Below, one piece after another: positions 34,967 through 43,830 of a DNA stretch of 64,000 nucleotides. How positions within the stretch are numbered: the stretch's first letter is position 1; each line of letters opens with the position of its first letter. The notes below the pieces were generated by a model. It did not search any database. It saw only the letters and a program-made list of their open reading frames with translations, and was not told where the DNA came from. The translations under genes and the position numbers were made by a program. The stretch lies in contig CAVPCZ010000010.1 of the NCBI GenBank assembly GCA_963702445.1, positions 124,001-188,000 of the forward strand, written 5' to 3'. This DNA is from CAVPCZ01 sp963702445. Lineage in GTDB: Bacteria > Bacteroidota > Ignavibacteria > UBA10030 > UBA6906.

Positions 34967-37477
34967 ATGAAAGCCGTCATAATGGCCGGTGGTTTCGGGA
35001 CGAGGTTGCGTCCTCTCACCTGCAACACCCCGAAACCCATGGTGCCGCTGATGAACAAGCCGATGATGCACCACATCGTCATGCTCCTCAAACATCACGG
35101 CCTGACAGATATCATCGCCACCCTCTACTATTCCCCCGAAGCGATCACGAGTTATTTCGGGGATGGTGCGCCGCTGGGCGTCACGATGCGCTACGTGCGC
35201 GCCGATGCGGATTACGGCACAGCGGGAAGCGTGCGCAATGCCACCAAAGGCCTGCACGAACGGATCGTGATCATCAGCGGCGATGTCCTGACCGACTTCG
35301 ACCTGACCGCCGCCATCCGGTATCATGAAGAGAAACAGGCAAAAGCGACCATCGTCCTCACCCACGCAAAGAATCCCCTTGCATTCGGCGTCGTCATTAC
35401 CGCCGACAACGGCAAGATCACGCGGTTCCTCGAAAAACCTTCGTGGGGCGAAGTGTTCAGCGATACCATCAATACCGGCATCTATATCCTCGAACCGGAC
35501 GTGCTGGAGATGATCCCGTACCGCGAGGATTATGATTTCGGCAAGGATCTTTTCCCCCAGCTGCTGCGGCAGGATGCCGGGTTGTTCGGGTACACGGCCG
35601 ACGGGTACTGGCGCGATATCGGAAACCTCAACGAATACCAGGACGCACACATCGACGTTCTCAACGGGGGCGTCAGGCTTGAACTTGCGGGCGTGCCCCG
35701 GGACGGCGCATGGATCGGCGAAGGAACACGAATCGATACGGCCTCGGTCCGCCTCAGCGGCAAGGTGGTGATTGGGTGCGACTGTACCATCGGGGAAGGG
35801 GCAAAACTGTCAAACTCGGTGATCGGTGACAACTGCGTCATCGGACCGGGGGCTTCCATCAGCAATTCGGTGATCTGGAGCGACGTGGTCGTGGGCCACA
35901 GCACAGACATTTCCTCCGACGTGATCGGGTCAAAATGCTCCATCGGTGAAAAGGCGGTCATCGCCGAGAATGTGTTCATCGGGGACGGCTGCTGGATCGG
36001 ACGCGGGGCGCGCCTGAGCGCCAACATCAAACTCTGGCCTGAGAAGGTGGTGGAAGAAGGCGCCCAGCTCACGCGAAGCCTGGTCTGGGAGGACAAGTGG
36101 CTCAGGGAGCTCTTCACCGACTCGCGCGTCACCGGTCTCTCGAACATTGAAATGAACCCCGAATTCGGGGCAAAGCTCGGCGCCGCGTACGGCGCGTTTA
36201 TCGGAGCCGGCAAAACGGTCGTCACCTGCCGCGACGCGGACAACGTCTCCCGTATGATGAACCGGGCCATTCTCTGCGGCCTCGTCTCGGCCGGGGTGAA
36301 TACCTTCGACCTCCGGGCCACGTCCATCCCCCTCCTGCGGCACGAGCTCAGCAGCGGCAAGGAAGCCGGTGGTATCCATGTCCGCCGGAATCCGGGGGAC
36401 AAGAATATGACGGACATCATCTTCTTCGATGCCAACGGCAAAGACCTGCCGACCAACCGGACAAAAAACGTCGAGCGGCTCTTCTTCGGCGAAGATTTCG
36501 CCCGCGCTCCGCGCGACAAGGTCGGATCCATCTCGTTCCCCGAACGGACCACCGAAGCGTACAAGGAGAAATTTCTTTCGTCCCTCGAACTCGAGGCCAT
36601 TAACAAGAAGAAGTTCAAACTGGTCATCGACTACTCCAACGGCGTCGCCTCCACGATTTTCCCCATCATCCTCGGTTCGTTCGACTGCCAGGTGGTGGCG
36701 TTGAATGCCCACCTCGACCCGCGGAGGCTGACCCGCGACAAGTACGAATTTGACTATTCGATGAAGCAGCTCTCCCACATCGTCACTTCCCTGAAGTACG
36801 ACATCGGCTGCCTGATCGACGGAGGCGGAGAACGGATCTTCCTGATCAACGAACATGGCGAAGCCATGGACAGCGACCGCCTGCTGACCGTGGTCACCGC
36901 CATGTTCCTGCAGACACACGCCGGGGTGGATACGATCGCGGTCCCGATCACTTCCTCGGGCGAAATCGACATGCTCGCCGTACACCATAACGTCAGGGTG
37001 TTCAAAACGCGCAACAGCCACCTGGCCATGATGGAAGCGGCCTCAAACAAGAGCATCCGCTTCATCGGCGGAACAAAGGGCGGGTTCATTTTCACGGATT
37101 TCTTTTTCGCCACCGACGCCATGTATTCCCTGGCCAAAATTCTGGAAATGATGGCGAAAGCCGACAAGCGCCTGGGAGTGTTCGACACCGAAATCCCCAG
37201 GCTGCACAGCGCACGCCAGACGGTGAATTGCTCGTGGGAACACAAGGGCAAGGTGATGCGGAACATCATGGCCGACACCGAGGGACTGCGGCGGGATCTC
37301 GTGGACGGCGTGAAGGTGTATTTTGACAACGAGCAGCGGGGCATTTCCGTATTGCTCATTCCCGACAAAGAACGGCCGCTCTTTCACGTGAGCGCGGAAG
37401 CGCGCGACCAGCAGGCCGCCGACCGGCTGGCCCGGGAGTACGAAAAGAAAGTCATTACCTGGCGCGATGAAGCATAG
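34967..37477 (+). CDS. sugar-1-phosphate nucleotidyltransferase / phosphohexomutase fusion (mannose-1-P guanylyltransferase-like)
   Basis: 836 residues in three parts. Residues 1-235 are a nucleotidyltransferase with AGGFGTRLRPLT and the PKPM lysine loop. About 245-380 is a left-handed beta-helix of hexapeptide repeats (VIGDNCVIGPGASISNSVI). About 385-830 is a phosphoglucomutase/phosphomannomutase fold (SSGKEAGGIHVRRNP, IDYSNGVAS, and the metal-region-like LIDGGGERIF). The phosphoserine loop, normally TASHNP, reads HVRRNP near residue 470, so the mutase is probably inactive or altered. The family supplies GDP-mannose or similar sugars for polysaccharide; the nucleotide is unproven. A PTS IIA gene follows 15 bases later. 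Confidence 0.85.
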   Translation: MKAVIMAGGFGTRLRPLTCNTPKPMVPLMNKPMMHHIVMLLKHHGLTDIIATLYYSPEAITSYFGDGAPLGVTMRYVRADADYGTAGSVRNATKGLHERIVIISGDVLTDFDLTAAIRYHEEKQAKATIVLTHAKNPLAFGVVITADNGKITRFLEKPSWGEVFSDTINTGIYILEPDVLEMIPYREDYDFGKDLFPQLLRQDAGLFGYTADGYWRDIGNLNEYQDAHIDVLNGGVRLELAGVPRDGAWIGEGTRIDTASVRLSGKVVIGCDCTIGEGAKLSNSVIGDNCVIGPGASISNSVIWSDVVVGHSTDISSDVIGSKCSIGEKAVIAENVFIGDGCWIGRGARLSANIKLWPEKVVEEGAQLTRSLVWEDKWLRELFTDSRVTGLSNIEMNPEFGAKLGAAYGAFIGAGKTVVTCRDADNVSRMMNRAILCGLVSAGVNTFDLRATSIPLLRHELSSGKEAGGIHVRRNPGDKNMTDIIFFDANGKDLPTNRTKNVERLFFGEDFARAPRDKVGSISFPERTTEAYKEKFLSSLELEAINKKKFKLVIDYSNGVASTIFPIILGSFDCQVVALNAHLDPRRLTRDKYEFDYSMKQLSHIVTSLKYDIGCLIDGGGERIFLINEHGEAMDSDRLLTVVTAMFLQTHAGVDTIAVPITSSGEIDMLAVHHNVRVFKTRNSHLAMMEAASNKSIRFIGGTKGGFIFTDFFFATDAMYSLAKILEMMAKADKRLGVFDTEIPRLHSARQTVNCSWEHKGKVMRNIMADTEGLRRDLVDGVKVYFDNEQRGISVLLIPDKERPLFHVSAEARDQQAADRLAREYEKKVITWRDEA

Positions 37478-37492
37478 GAGAACGCTCACGCG

Positions 37493-37963
37493 ATGAAAAT
37501 CAGCGACATTCTTACGGAAGACCTTGTGGTCGCCGGCCTGAAAGGCAAATCCAAAGACGGGATTATCGACGCGATGATCGGTATTGTCTCCCATTCTCCG
37601 AAGGTCCTCGACAAGGAGAAGGTCCGCGCGGCAATCTTTGAACGTGAACAGATCATGTCCACCGGCGTGGGAAACGGCTTCGCCATCCCCCACGGAAAAA
37701 CGGACGCGGTGTCGGATATCGTGGCGGCATTCGCCGTGACGGAAGAAGAGATCGACTACGATTCACTGGACGAAAAACCCGTACGGCTCGTGTTCCTGCT
37801 GGTGGGCAAGGACAACCTGGTCGGACCGCACATCAAACTGCTCAGCCGGATTTCCCGCCTGATGAACAAAGAGGAGTTCCGCAGACAACTGCTCACGCTG
37901 GAGACGCCAAAGGAGATCCTCGACCTCTTCAGGCAGGAAGAGGCTTCCTATTTCGAGCTCTAG
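37493..37963 (+). CDS. PTS IIA-type protein (fructose/mannitol class, PtsN-like)
   Basis: 156 residues of the EIIA-2 fold. The phosphorylatable His lies in NGFAIPHGKTDAVSD, the class signature, near residue 65. The C-terminal LLSRISRLMNKEEFRRQLL helix is typical. No PTS permease is near, so this is more likely a regulatory IIA of the nitrogen-PTS kind than part of a sugar transporter. It sits between the nucleotidyltransferase fusion and an unknown gene in one operon (gaps of 15 and 7 bases). Confidence 0.88.
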   Translation: MKISDILTEDLVVAGLKGKSKDGIIDAMIGIVSHSPKVLDKEKVRAAIFEREQIMSTGVGNGFAIPHGKTDAVSDIVAAFAVTEEEIDYDSLDEKPVRLVFLLVGKDNLVGPHIKLLSRISRLMNKEEFRRQLLTLETPKEILDLFRQEEASYFEL

Positions 37964-37970
37964 ACCGATC

Positions 37971-38396
37971 ATGCCGAAGAAGACCGCGCCGCAGAAGAGC
38001 GCCGAGCCCGAGTACAGACTCCTGGTCGTCCCCCAGCTGGCCGAACGTACACAGCGTATGACCACCCTGCTGGTGCTCGAAACCGCCAAGTCCTTCGCCA
38101 CGTTCAGATACGAACTCTCCGTCGAGGAGCACTTTCAACCGCCCTCGCTCCGGATTGTCGTGGCGGGCTTCAAAACGCCGCGCCTGGATCTCCCGTCATC
38201 GGGCCCCGCCCAGTACCGGACGGTCTTCGAAGGACTGGACGGCGTCTGCGAGGTGACCATCGAAGGCATCGACGGACGCATCAACACGTTCTCCCTCCGC
38301 GTCGCACCCACAAAAGTATCGGTCCTGAAAGCTCCACGGAAACCCTTCGTACAGATCGTCACCGATACCGAAGTCTGGAATTCACTGTCAACCTGA
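37971..38396 (+). CDS. conserved-looking protein of unknown function
   Basis: 141 residues; I do not recognise the family. A short basic N-terminus (MPKKTAPQKS) precedes a mostly beta-rich chain (YRLLVVPQLAER, SLRIVVAGFKTPRLDL, CEVTIEGIDGRINTFSLRVAPTKV). There is no signal peptide or membrane segment, so it is probably cytoplasmic. Spacing of 7 and 13 bases to its neighbours (PTS IIA, lgt) and an unbroken frame with the same base composition argue that it is a real gene. No function is proposed. Confidence 0.68.
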   Translation: MPKKTAPQKSAEPEYRLLVVPQLAERTQRMTTLLVLETAKSFATFRYELSVEEHFQPPSLRIVVAGFKTPRLDLPSSGPAQYRTVFEGLDGVCEVTIEGIDGRINTFSLRVAPTKVSVLKAPRKPFVQIVTDTEVWNSLST

Positions 38397-38409
38397 GACC
38401 ATCCGCACC

Positions 38410-39303
38410 ATGATCCCTGTCCTGTTCGAACTCGGTTCGCTCAAAGTGTATTCCTACGGGCTGATGCTCGGCATCTCCTTCCTCCTGGGAAGTTATATCC
38501 TCGCAAAGGATTTCCGGCGGAAACGCCTCGATCCGAATATGGCGAACACCATCACCCTGCTCGCCGTGGTGTTCGGGATAGCGGGAGCAAAGCTCCTCTA
38601 TCTCCTCGAGGAATGGGATGCCTTCGTGCAGAATCCGGTGGGGATGACCTTTTCGGCCGGCGGCCTGACCTGGTACGGAGGATTTCTGCTCGCCCTGCTC
38701 GCGGTCTCCCTCTATGTCCGCATGAAGAAGGTGCCGTTCCTGAAGGTATGGGACAGCCTCGGACTTGCACTCATCATCGCGTACGGCGTCGGCCGTATCG
38801 GGTGCCACCTCTCCGGCGACGGCGACTACGGCACCCCCACATCGCTTCCCTGGGGAACCATCTACGCCCAGGGGACCGCGAAACCGACGGTGATGCTGCA
38901 GGAGTATTTCGTGGCTCATCCCGACCGGCGCGCGGCCATGCACTACGACTCGCTGCGCGTGATCCTGGCGGGCCGCGACCGCCTGGGCAACACCTACTCA
39001 CGGTTCGACGAAGTCACCCCACTCCATCCGACACCGATCTACGAACTCCTGCTCGGGATCGCGGGATTCGTTCTTCTCCTCCGGCTGCGCACGCGACCGC
39101 TGCCCGACGGCGGATTGTTCATGATCTACCTCATGCTCGCAAGCCTCTTCCGGTTTGCCATCGAATTCTTCCGGCTGAATCCGCGAATGGCCTGGGGCCT
39201 CTCGGAAGCCCAGCTGTTCAGTGTCGCGCTTTTTCTTCTCGGGCTCGCAGGCCTGCTCTTCCTCCGCGGCAGGACACCGGGCCGCACGACGGAGGCGGGG
39301 TGA
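38410..39303 (+). CDS. lgt: prolipoprotein diacylglyceryl transferase
   Basis: Inner-membrane enzyme that adds diacylglycerol to the lipobox Cys of prolipoproteins. 297 residues with about seven helices. The active-site region AYGVGRIGCHLSGDGDYGTP replaces the usual GRIGNFxNGE; this variant is familiar in the Bacteroidota/Chlorobi group. Other Lgt features are SAGGLTWYGGFLLAL (Tyr region) and HPTPIYELLLG. Its stop overlaps the rlmB GTG start by four bases. The window contains a lipoprotein that would be a substrate. Confidence 0.92.
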   Translation: MIPVLFELGSLKVYSYGLMLGISFLLGSYILAKDFRRKRLDPNMANTITLLAVVFGIAGAKLLYLLEEWDAFVQNPVGMTFSAGGLTWYGGFLLALLAVSLYVRMKKVPFLKVWDSLGLALIIAYGVGRIGCHLSGDGDYGTPTSLPWGTIYAQGTAKPTVMLQEYFVAHPDRRAAMHYDSLRVILAGRDRLGNTYSRFDEVTPLHPTPIYELLLGIAGFVLLLRLRTRPLPDGGLFMIYLMLASLFRFAIEFFRLNPRMAWGLSEAQLFSVALFLLGLAGLLFLRGRTPGRTTEAG

Positions 39304-40088
39304 TCCCCCCGCAACGGGACATGCCCTCCTATGTCGCCGGAAGAAAACCCGTCATCGAGGCCCTGCGGAATGCACGACCCGTCGACGCCATCCTTCTCCT
39401 GCACGGCAGCAGGGGAGCCGTGGTGGAGGAGATCCTGCAACTTGCCGGTGTCAGGAAGGTGCGGGTGAAGGAGGTGGACAAAGAACAGCTCGACGCACTT
39501 GCCCTCGGCACCGCCACGCAGGGTGTCGTTGCCGTCCTTCCCGCACGCCCGCTCTCCGACCTGACACAGATCCTCGAGTCCATCCGCCGCCGCAATGTCA
39601 CGGGATTCCTCCTGATCCTGGATCAGATTGAAGACCCGCACAACCTGGGGGCGCTGGTGCGTACGGCGGAATGCGCGGGTGCACACGGTGTGCTCATCCC
39701 CCGTTTTCACGCCGCAGCCGTCACCCCGGCCGTGACAAAAGCCTCGGCCGGCGCCACGGAGCACATTCCCATCGCCGAAGTCACCAACATCGTGAACACC
39801 ATCAGGGATCTCAAGCAGGAAGGGTTCTGGATCGTCGGTCTCGGTGCGGAAGGGGACAGGCTGTACCGGGAACCGGATTATACCGTCCCGGTCGCCCTGG
39901 TGGTAGGGAACGAGGGACGCGGCATCCGGCGGCTCGTGAAGGAACACTGCGATTTTCTCGTGCGGATTCCGCTCTACGGGGCGGTCGAGTCGCTCAACGC
40001 CTCAGTTGCGGGGGCGCTGGTGATGTACGAAGTGGTGAGGGCAAGGGAGAAAACGCCTAGCCCTCCCGCTCGAGGTGGAATTTCTTGA
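39300..40088 (+). CDS. rlmB: 23S rRNA (guanosine-2'-O-)-methyltransferase RlmB-like SpoU protein
   Basis: TrmH/SpoU-family 2'-O-methyltransferase, acting on G2251 of 23S rRNA in E. coli. An N-terminal substrate-binding domain (YVAGRKPVIEALRNARPVD) is followed by the knotted SAM domain: DQIEDPHNLGALVRTAE, ALVVGNEGRGI and IPLYGAVESLNASVAGALVMYE. I start at GTG 39300 (GGAGGC four bases upstream, GTGA overlap with lgt); ATG 39321 is the alternative. 262 residues. Its final 32 bases overlap the convergent sigma-54 activator. Confidence 0.92.
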   Translation: MIPPQRDMPSYVAGRKPVIEALRNARPVDAILLLHGSRGAVVEEILQLAGVRKVRVKEVDKEQLDALALGTATQGVVAVLPARPLSDLTQILESIRRRNVTGFLLILDQIEDPHNLGALVRTAECAGAHGVLIPRFHAAAVTPAVTKASAGATEHIPIAEVTNIVNTIRDLKQEGFWIVGLGAEGDRLYREPDYTVPVALVVGNEGRGIRRLVKEHCDFLVRIPLYGAVESLNASVAGALVMYEVVRAREKTPSPPARGGIS

Positions 40089-41391
40089 TCTTGTTGTAGA
40101 GGTGTGACCGCTGAATCCCGAGCACGTCAGCCGTCTTGCTCACGTTCCATCCGCTGGCTTCGAGCGCCCGCTTGATAAACGCCGCCTCGGCCCGGTCCTT
40201 GAATTCCTGAAAGGTCAGCCCCGGCCCGAACGTCTCCTCCAGCTCCACACGCTGCACGCTCTCGACCGGAGCCATGTCCGTCACTTCAATCACCGGCCGC
40301 GGCGTCATGATCACCAGCCGCTCCACCGTGTTCCGCAGCTCGCGCACGTTGCCGCTCCATTCCATCCCCTGCAGCCGGCGGAGAGCGTCCTCTGCAAACC
40401 GCTTCGGCGCCATGCCGTTCTGCGCGCAGACCTCTTCGGCAAACGCCACGGCAAGCAGGGGAATGTCCTCACGCCGCTCCCGCAACGCCGGCACACGGAT
40501 GGGAATCACATTCAGCCGGTGAAACAGGTCTTCACGGAACAGGCCGGCTTTGACCGCTTCCGTCAGGTTTTTGTTTGTCGCGGCAATCACCCGCACATCA
40601 ACCCCGATCTGCTTCGCCCCCCCCACCCGCTCGATCTTCCCCTCCTCCAGCGCCCGCAGCACTTTTGCCTGGGCGTTCAGACTCATATCCCCGATTTCGT
40701 CCAGGAAGATTGTTCCACCGTCCGCCAGCTCGAATTTTCCGATGCGCTGTCCGGTGGCCCCGGTAAACGCCCCGCGTTCGTGGCCGAACAACTCCGATTC
40801 GATGAGTTCGTTGGGAATGGCCGCACAATTGACTTCGATGAGCGGCCGGGCGGAACGCTTGCTCATCCGGTGCAGAGCGGTCGCCACCAGCTCCTTGCCG
40901 GATCCGTTCTCGCCGGTGATGAGCACGCGTGCTTCCGTCGGGGCGACGCGCTCGATGAGCGTGAGCAACTCCTTCACCGCCGGCGAAGCACCCAGAATCC
41001 GTGCCTTGCCTTCAATACGCTCGCGCAGCTGCTTCAGTTCCGTGGCGTTCCGGACGACGATGATCAGCCGCTCGCGGTCCAGCGGCTTCGCGAGAAAATC
41101 ATACGCGCCGAGGCGCGTGGCCTCCACGGCGGTTTCAATCGTGCCGTGGCCGGAAATCATCACGACGGGCAGTGATGGAGAGGATTCCCGGACGGTCTGC
41201 AGCACCCGCATGCCGTCCATGCCGGGCATCTTGATGTCCAGAAGGATGAGATCTATACCCCCCGCCGCAACCCGCTGAAGAGCCCCGGGACCGTCCTGCG
41301 CAAAGACGACGCTGAACTTTTCATACTCGAGAATCATCGCGATGGATTCGCGAACGGCCTGTTCGTCATCAACAACAAGGACGGTCTTCAT
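40057..41391 (-). CDS. NtrC-family sigma-54-dependent response regulator
   Basis: 444 residues. Receiver (1-120): DD at 8-9, phospho-acceptor D52 in ILLDIKMPG, K104-type lysine in DFLAKPLDRE. AAA+ domain (about 140-375): Walker A GENGSGKE, GAFTGATG (the sigma-54 contact loop), and Walker B GGTIFLDEIGDM. C-terminal Fis-type HTH: WNVSKTADVLGIQRSHLYNKIKKF. The target genes are unknown; no histidine kinase is next to it. Its start overlaps the stop of the upstream secreted-protein gene (ATGA). Confidence 0.93.
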   Translation of the reverse strand: MKTVLVVDDEQAVRESIAMILEYEKFSVVFAQDGPGALQRVAAGGIDLILLDIKMPGMDGMRVLQTVRESSPSLPVVMISGHGTIETAVEATRLGAYDFLAKPLDRERLIIVVRNATELKQLRERIEGKARILGASPAVKELLTLIERVAPTEARVLITGENGSGKELVATALHRMSKRSARPLIEVNCAAIPNELIESELFGHERGAFTGATGQRIGKFELADGGTIFLDEIGDMSLNAQAKVLRALEEGKIERVGGAKQIGVDVRVIAATNKNLTEAVKAGLFREDLFHRLNVIPIRVPALRERREDIPLLAVAFAEEVCAQNGMAPKRFAEDALRRLQGMEWSGNVRELRNTVERLVIMTPRPVIEVTDMAPVESVQRVELEETFGPGLTFQEFKDRAEAAFIKRALEASGWNVSKTADVLGIQRSHLYNKIKKFHLEREG

Positions 41392-42149
41392 GGTGAACGC
41401 TCCTGACCGACGTGAAATCCGGGTGACCCGGGCGGCTGCCGCAACGGCACATTCAAGAAGGCCGAAGGCCGTACTTCGGGACCCCCAAGCAGGCGCAGAC
41501 CGAAATCCCTGCCCCTGCGGTCGGCCTCGAGATCCCGCTCATCCATTACACCGCCGACGATGAACCGCTCTTCCCCCTCTTCAACAAACTCACCGAAACG
41601 GTCGGCCTGATCCCCGGACTCGGAAAGATACGCCAGCAGCGCGGAACCGAAAAAGTGCTGCAACTTGTCCCGGTCACCCCCGCCGGTTTCCGGCGAATCA
41701 GCGGCAACGCGTGTCGGCAATCCCGCCACCCGCAACGCGTATTCTTCAGAAAATTCGCCGGTGAGCGGAAACCAGAGGATGAGACCCGGCACGGGAGTCC
41801 GGACCCCCACCCGCTGATGATCCACAACGGCGAGAAAGCTTATCAGGAGCGCACAGAAGCTGTTGCCCCAGCACAGGTTCTGCGCGCGACGGAACAGCAC
41901 ATCCACGGCATGCCTGTCGCCCCACTGCTTCCGCGCGCCGGCAAACTCCTCGCTGCTGACAAATGTCTTGAGCAGGACCCCGTCGGCAAACACCTTCGGT
42001 ATCAACACCAGCGACAGTGCCGAGACCAGTCCGGAAAATTCCCCCAGCGGTTCGAGTGCGGGCGCCTCCACCGTCAACGTGTCGATATCGGCCGTCCGGG
42101 CGGAGGCGGCCGACACGAAAATCAACAGGGCAACGGCGATACCCCTCAC
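41388..42149 (-). CDS. exported protein of unknown function
   Basis: 253 residues. The GTG at 42149 has GGGAGG five bases before it and starts a signal peptide (RGIAVALLIFVSAASARTADI). The mature part carries a helical hydrophobic region (LSLVLIPKVFADGVLLKTFVSS, NSFCALLISFLAV) and a conserved-looking block DKLQHFFGSALLAYLSESGDQ ending DRRGRDFGLRLL. The D-K-x-x-H-F pattern is loosely like DUF2279/YfiM proteins, but I cannot confirm this. It sits between the acyl-CoA carboxyltransferase and the sigma-54 activator. Confidence 0.68.
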   Translation of the reverse strand: MRGIAVALLIFVSAASARTADIDTLTVEAPALEPLGEFSGLVSALSLVLIPKVFADGVLLKTFVSSEEFAGARKQWGDRHAVDVLFRRAQNLCWGNSFCALLISFLAVVDHQRVGVRTPVPGLILWFPLTGEFSEEYALRVAGLPTRVAADSPETGGGDRDKLQHFFGSALLAYLSESGDQADRFGEFVEEGEERFIVGGVMDERDLEADRRGRDFGLRLLGGPEVRPSAFLNVPLRQPPGSPGFHVGQERSP

Positions 42150-42171
42150 GGCATCCTCCCGGATACGTTCA

Positions 42172-43827
42172 TCAGGTCTGTATGACGCCCGGGTTGAACG
42201 GAGGGAGAGAAGGGTTGTTGGATGCCATGGCGAGGCCGCGGGACAACACGCTTCGGGTGTCGGCGGGATCGATGATCCCATCGACCCAGAGGCGCGCCGC
42301 AGCATAGACGGGATCCGCCTCCTCCTCGTAGCGCGCACGGATCGCCGAGAGTAAGCGCTGCTGTTCCTCTTCGCTGATCTGCCGCCCGCCCTTTTCCATC
42401 TGCTGCAGCCGTATCGCCAGCAGCGTGTCGCTCGCCTGCTTCCCCCCCATGACGGCTATCTGCGCGGTCGGCCAGGCGACAATCAGGCGCGGGTCGTACG
42501 CCTTGCCGCACATCGCATAATTGCCTGCACCGTAGCTGTTGCCGATAATGCAGGTGAACTTCGGGACGACACTGTTGGCCACGACGTTGACCATCTTCGC
42601 ACCATCCTTGATGATGCCCCCCTGCTCCGCCCGGCTCCCCACCATGAAACCGGTCACATCCTGGAAAAAGACCAGCGGGATCAGCTTCTGGTTGCAGTTC
42701 ATGATGAAACGGGTGGCTTTGTCGGCGCTGTCGCTGTAAATCACCCCGCCCACCTGCATCTCGCCGCGTTTGGTCTTCACCACCGCACGCTGATTCGCCA
42801 CGATACCCACCGCCCAGCCGTCAATCCGGGCGTAGGCGGTGATCACCGTCTTCCCGTACCCGGACTTGTACTCGTCAATTTCGCTCCCGTCAACAATGCG
42901 CGCGAGCACCTCATACATGTCATACGGCCGCGTCCGGTCCGTCGGTACCAGGCCGTACAGATCCTGCGGGTCGAACAGCGGCGGCCGGGACACCTCACGC
43001 TGAAACGCCGCGCCCGGCCGGCGCCCCATCTTGCCGACGATGCTCCGGATCTTCTGAAGACACTCGGCATCATCCTTCATCCGGTGATCGGTCACACCGC
43101 TGATTTCGCACTGCACCAGCGCTCCGCCGAGCAGCTCGTTGTCAATTTCCTCACCGATCGCGGCCCGTACGAGATGCGAGCCGGCAAGAAACACACTGCC
43201 GGTTCTTTCCACGATCAACGCCTCATCGCTCATGATGGGCAGATAGGCGCCGCCGGCTACACACGGCCCCATGATGGCGGCGATTTGCGGAATCCCCTTT
43301 GCCGACATGATCGCGTTGTTGCGGAAAATGCGGCCGAAATGATCCCGGTCGGGGAAGATCTCACTCTGCAACGGCAGAAAGACTCCCGCCGAATCCACCA
43401 GGTAGATGATCGGGAGATGATTCTCCATCGCGATTTCCTGCGCCCGCAGGTTCTTCCTGGCGGTGATGGGAAACCACGCGCCCGCCTTCACCGTGGCGTC
43501 GTTTGCCACAATCACCGCCTCACGCCCGTGTATCAACCCCGCAACCACAACGGTTCCGGAGGAGGGCGCACCCCCGAACTCTCCGTACATGCCCTCCGCG
43601 GTGAGCAGTCCGATTTCCAGCAGTTCGCTTCCCGGATCCACGAGCATGCCGATCCGCTCGCGTGCGGTCAGTTTTCCCTTCGCCCGGTGCCGCTCCAGCG
43701 CATCCGCGCCCCCGCCCAGACGCACCTTTTCCGCCAGAGCCGCATACTTCTGCAGGAGGGCGCGCATTGCCGCCGCGCTATTTTCAGCCGCGGGAGTCGC
43801 GGGAACCGGATTGCCGATGCGGGCCAC
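42172..43827 (-). CDS. acyl-CoA carboxylase carboxyltransferase (beta) subunit, methylcrotonyl-CoA-type
   Basis: 551 residues with paired crotonase-like domains. N-half: GGAPSSGTVVVAGLIHGR, YLVDSAGVFLPLQSEIFPD and GGAYLPIMSDEALIVERTGSVFLAGS. C-half: VFFQDVTGFMVGSRAEQGGIIKDGAKM and GNSYGAGNYAMCGKAYDPR. The inserted QSEIFPDRDHFGRIFRN and AEQGGIIKDGAKM blocks favour methylcrotonyl-CoA carboxylase beta over propionyl-CoA carboxylase. It would transfer carboxyl from biotin; no biotin-carboxylase/BCCP subunit is in the window. The acyl-CoA dehydrogenase gene lies 3 bases upstream. Confidence 0.9.
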   Translation of the reverse strand: MARIGNPVPATPAAENSAAAMRALLQKYAALAEKVRLGGGADALERHRAKGKLTARERIGMLVDPGSELLEIGLLTAEGMYGEFGGAPSSGTVVVAGLIHGREAVIVANDATVKAGAWFPITARKNLRAQEIAMENHLPIIYLVDSAGVFLPLQSEIFPDRDHFGRIFRNNAIMSAKGIPQIAAIMGPCVAGGAYLPIMSDEALIVERTGSVFLAGSHLVRAAIGEEIDNELLGGALVQCEISGVTDHRMKDDAECLQKIRSIVGKMGRRPGAAFQREVSRPPLFDPQDLYGLVPTDRTRPYDMYEVLARIVDGSEIDEYKSGYGKTVITAYARIDGWAVGIVANQRAVVKTKRGEMQVGGVIYSDSADKATRFIMNCNQKLIPLVFFQDVTGFMVGSRAEQGGIIKDGAKMVNVVANSVVPKFTCIIGNSYGAGNYAMCGKAYDPRLIVAWPTAQIAVMGGKQASDTLLAIRLQQMEKGGRQISEEEQQRLLSAIRARYEEEADPVYAAARLWVDGIIDPADTRSVLSRGLAMASNNPSLPPFNPGVIQT

Positions 43828-43830
43828 GGA

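Noticed and set aside
38613..39300. 5' half of a 491-codon frame leading into rlmB
   Set aside because: It lies over lgt in another frame and is Arg/His/Pro noise; only the part from 39300 has SpoU features.
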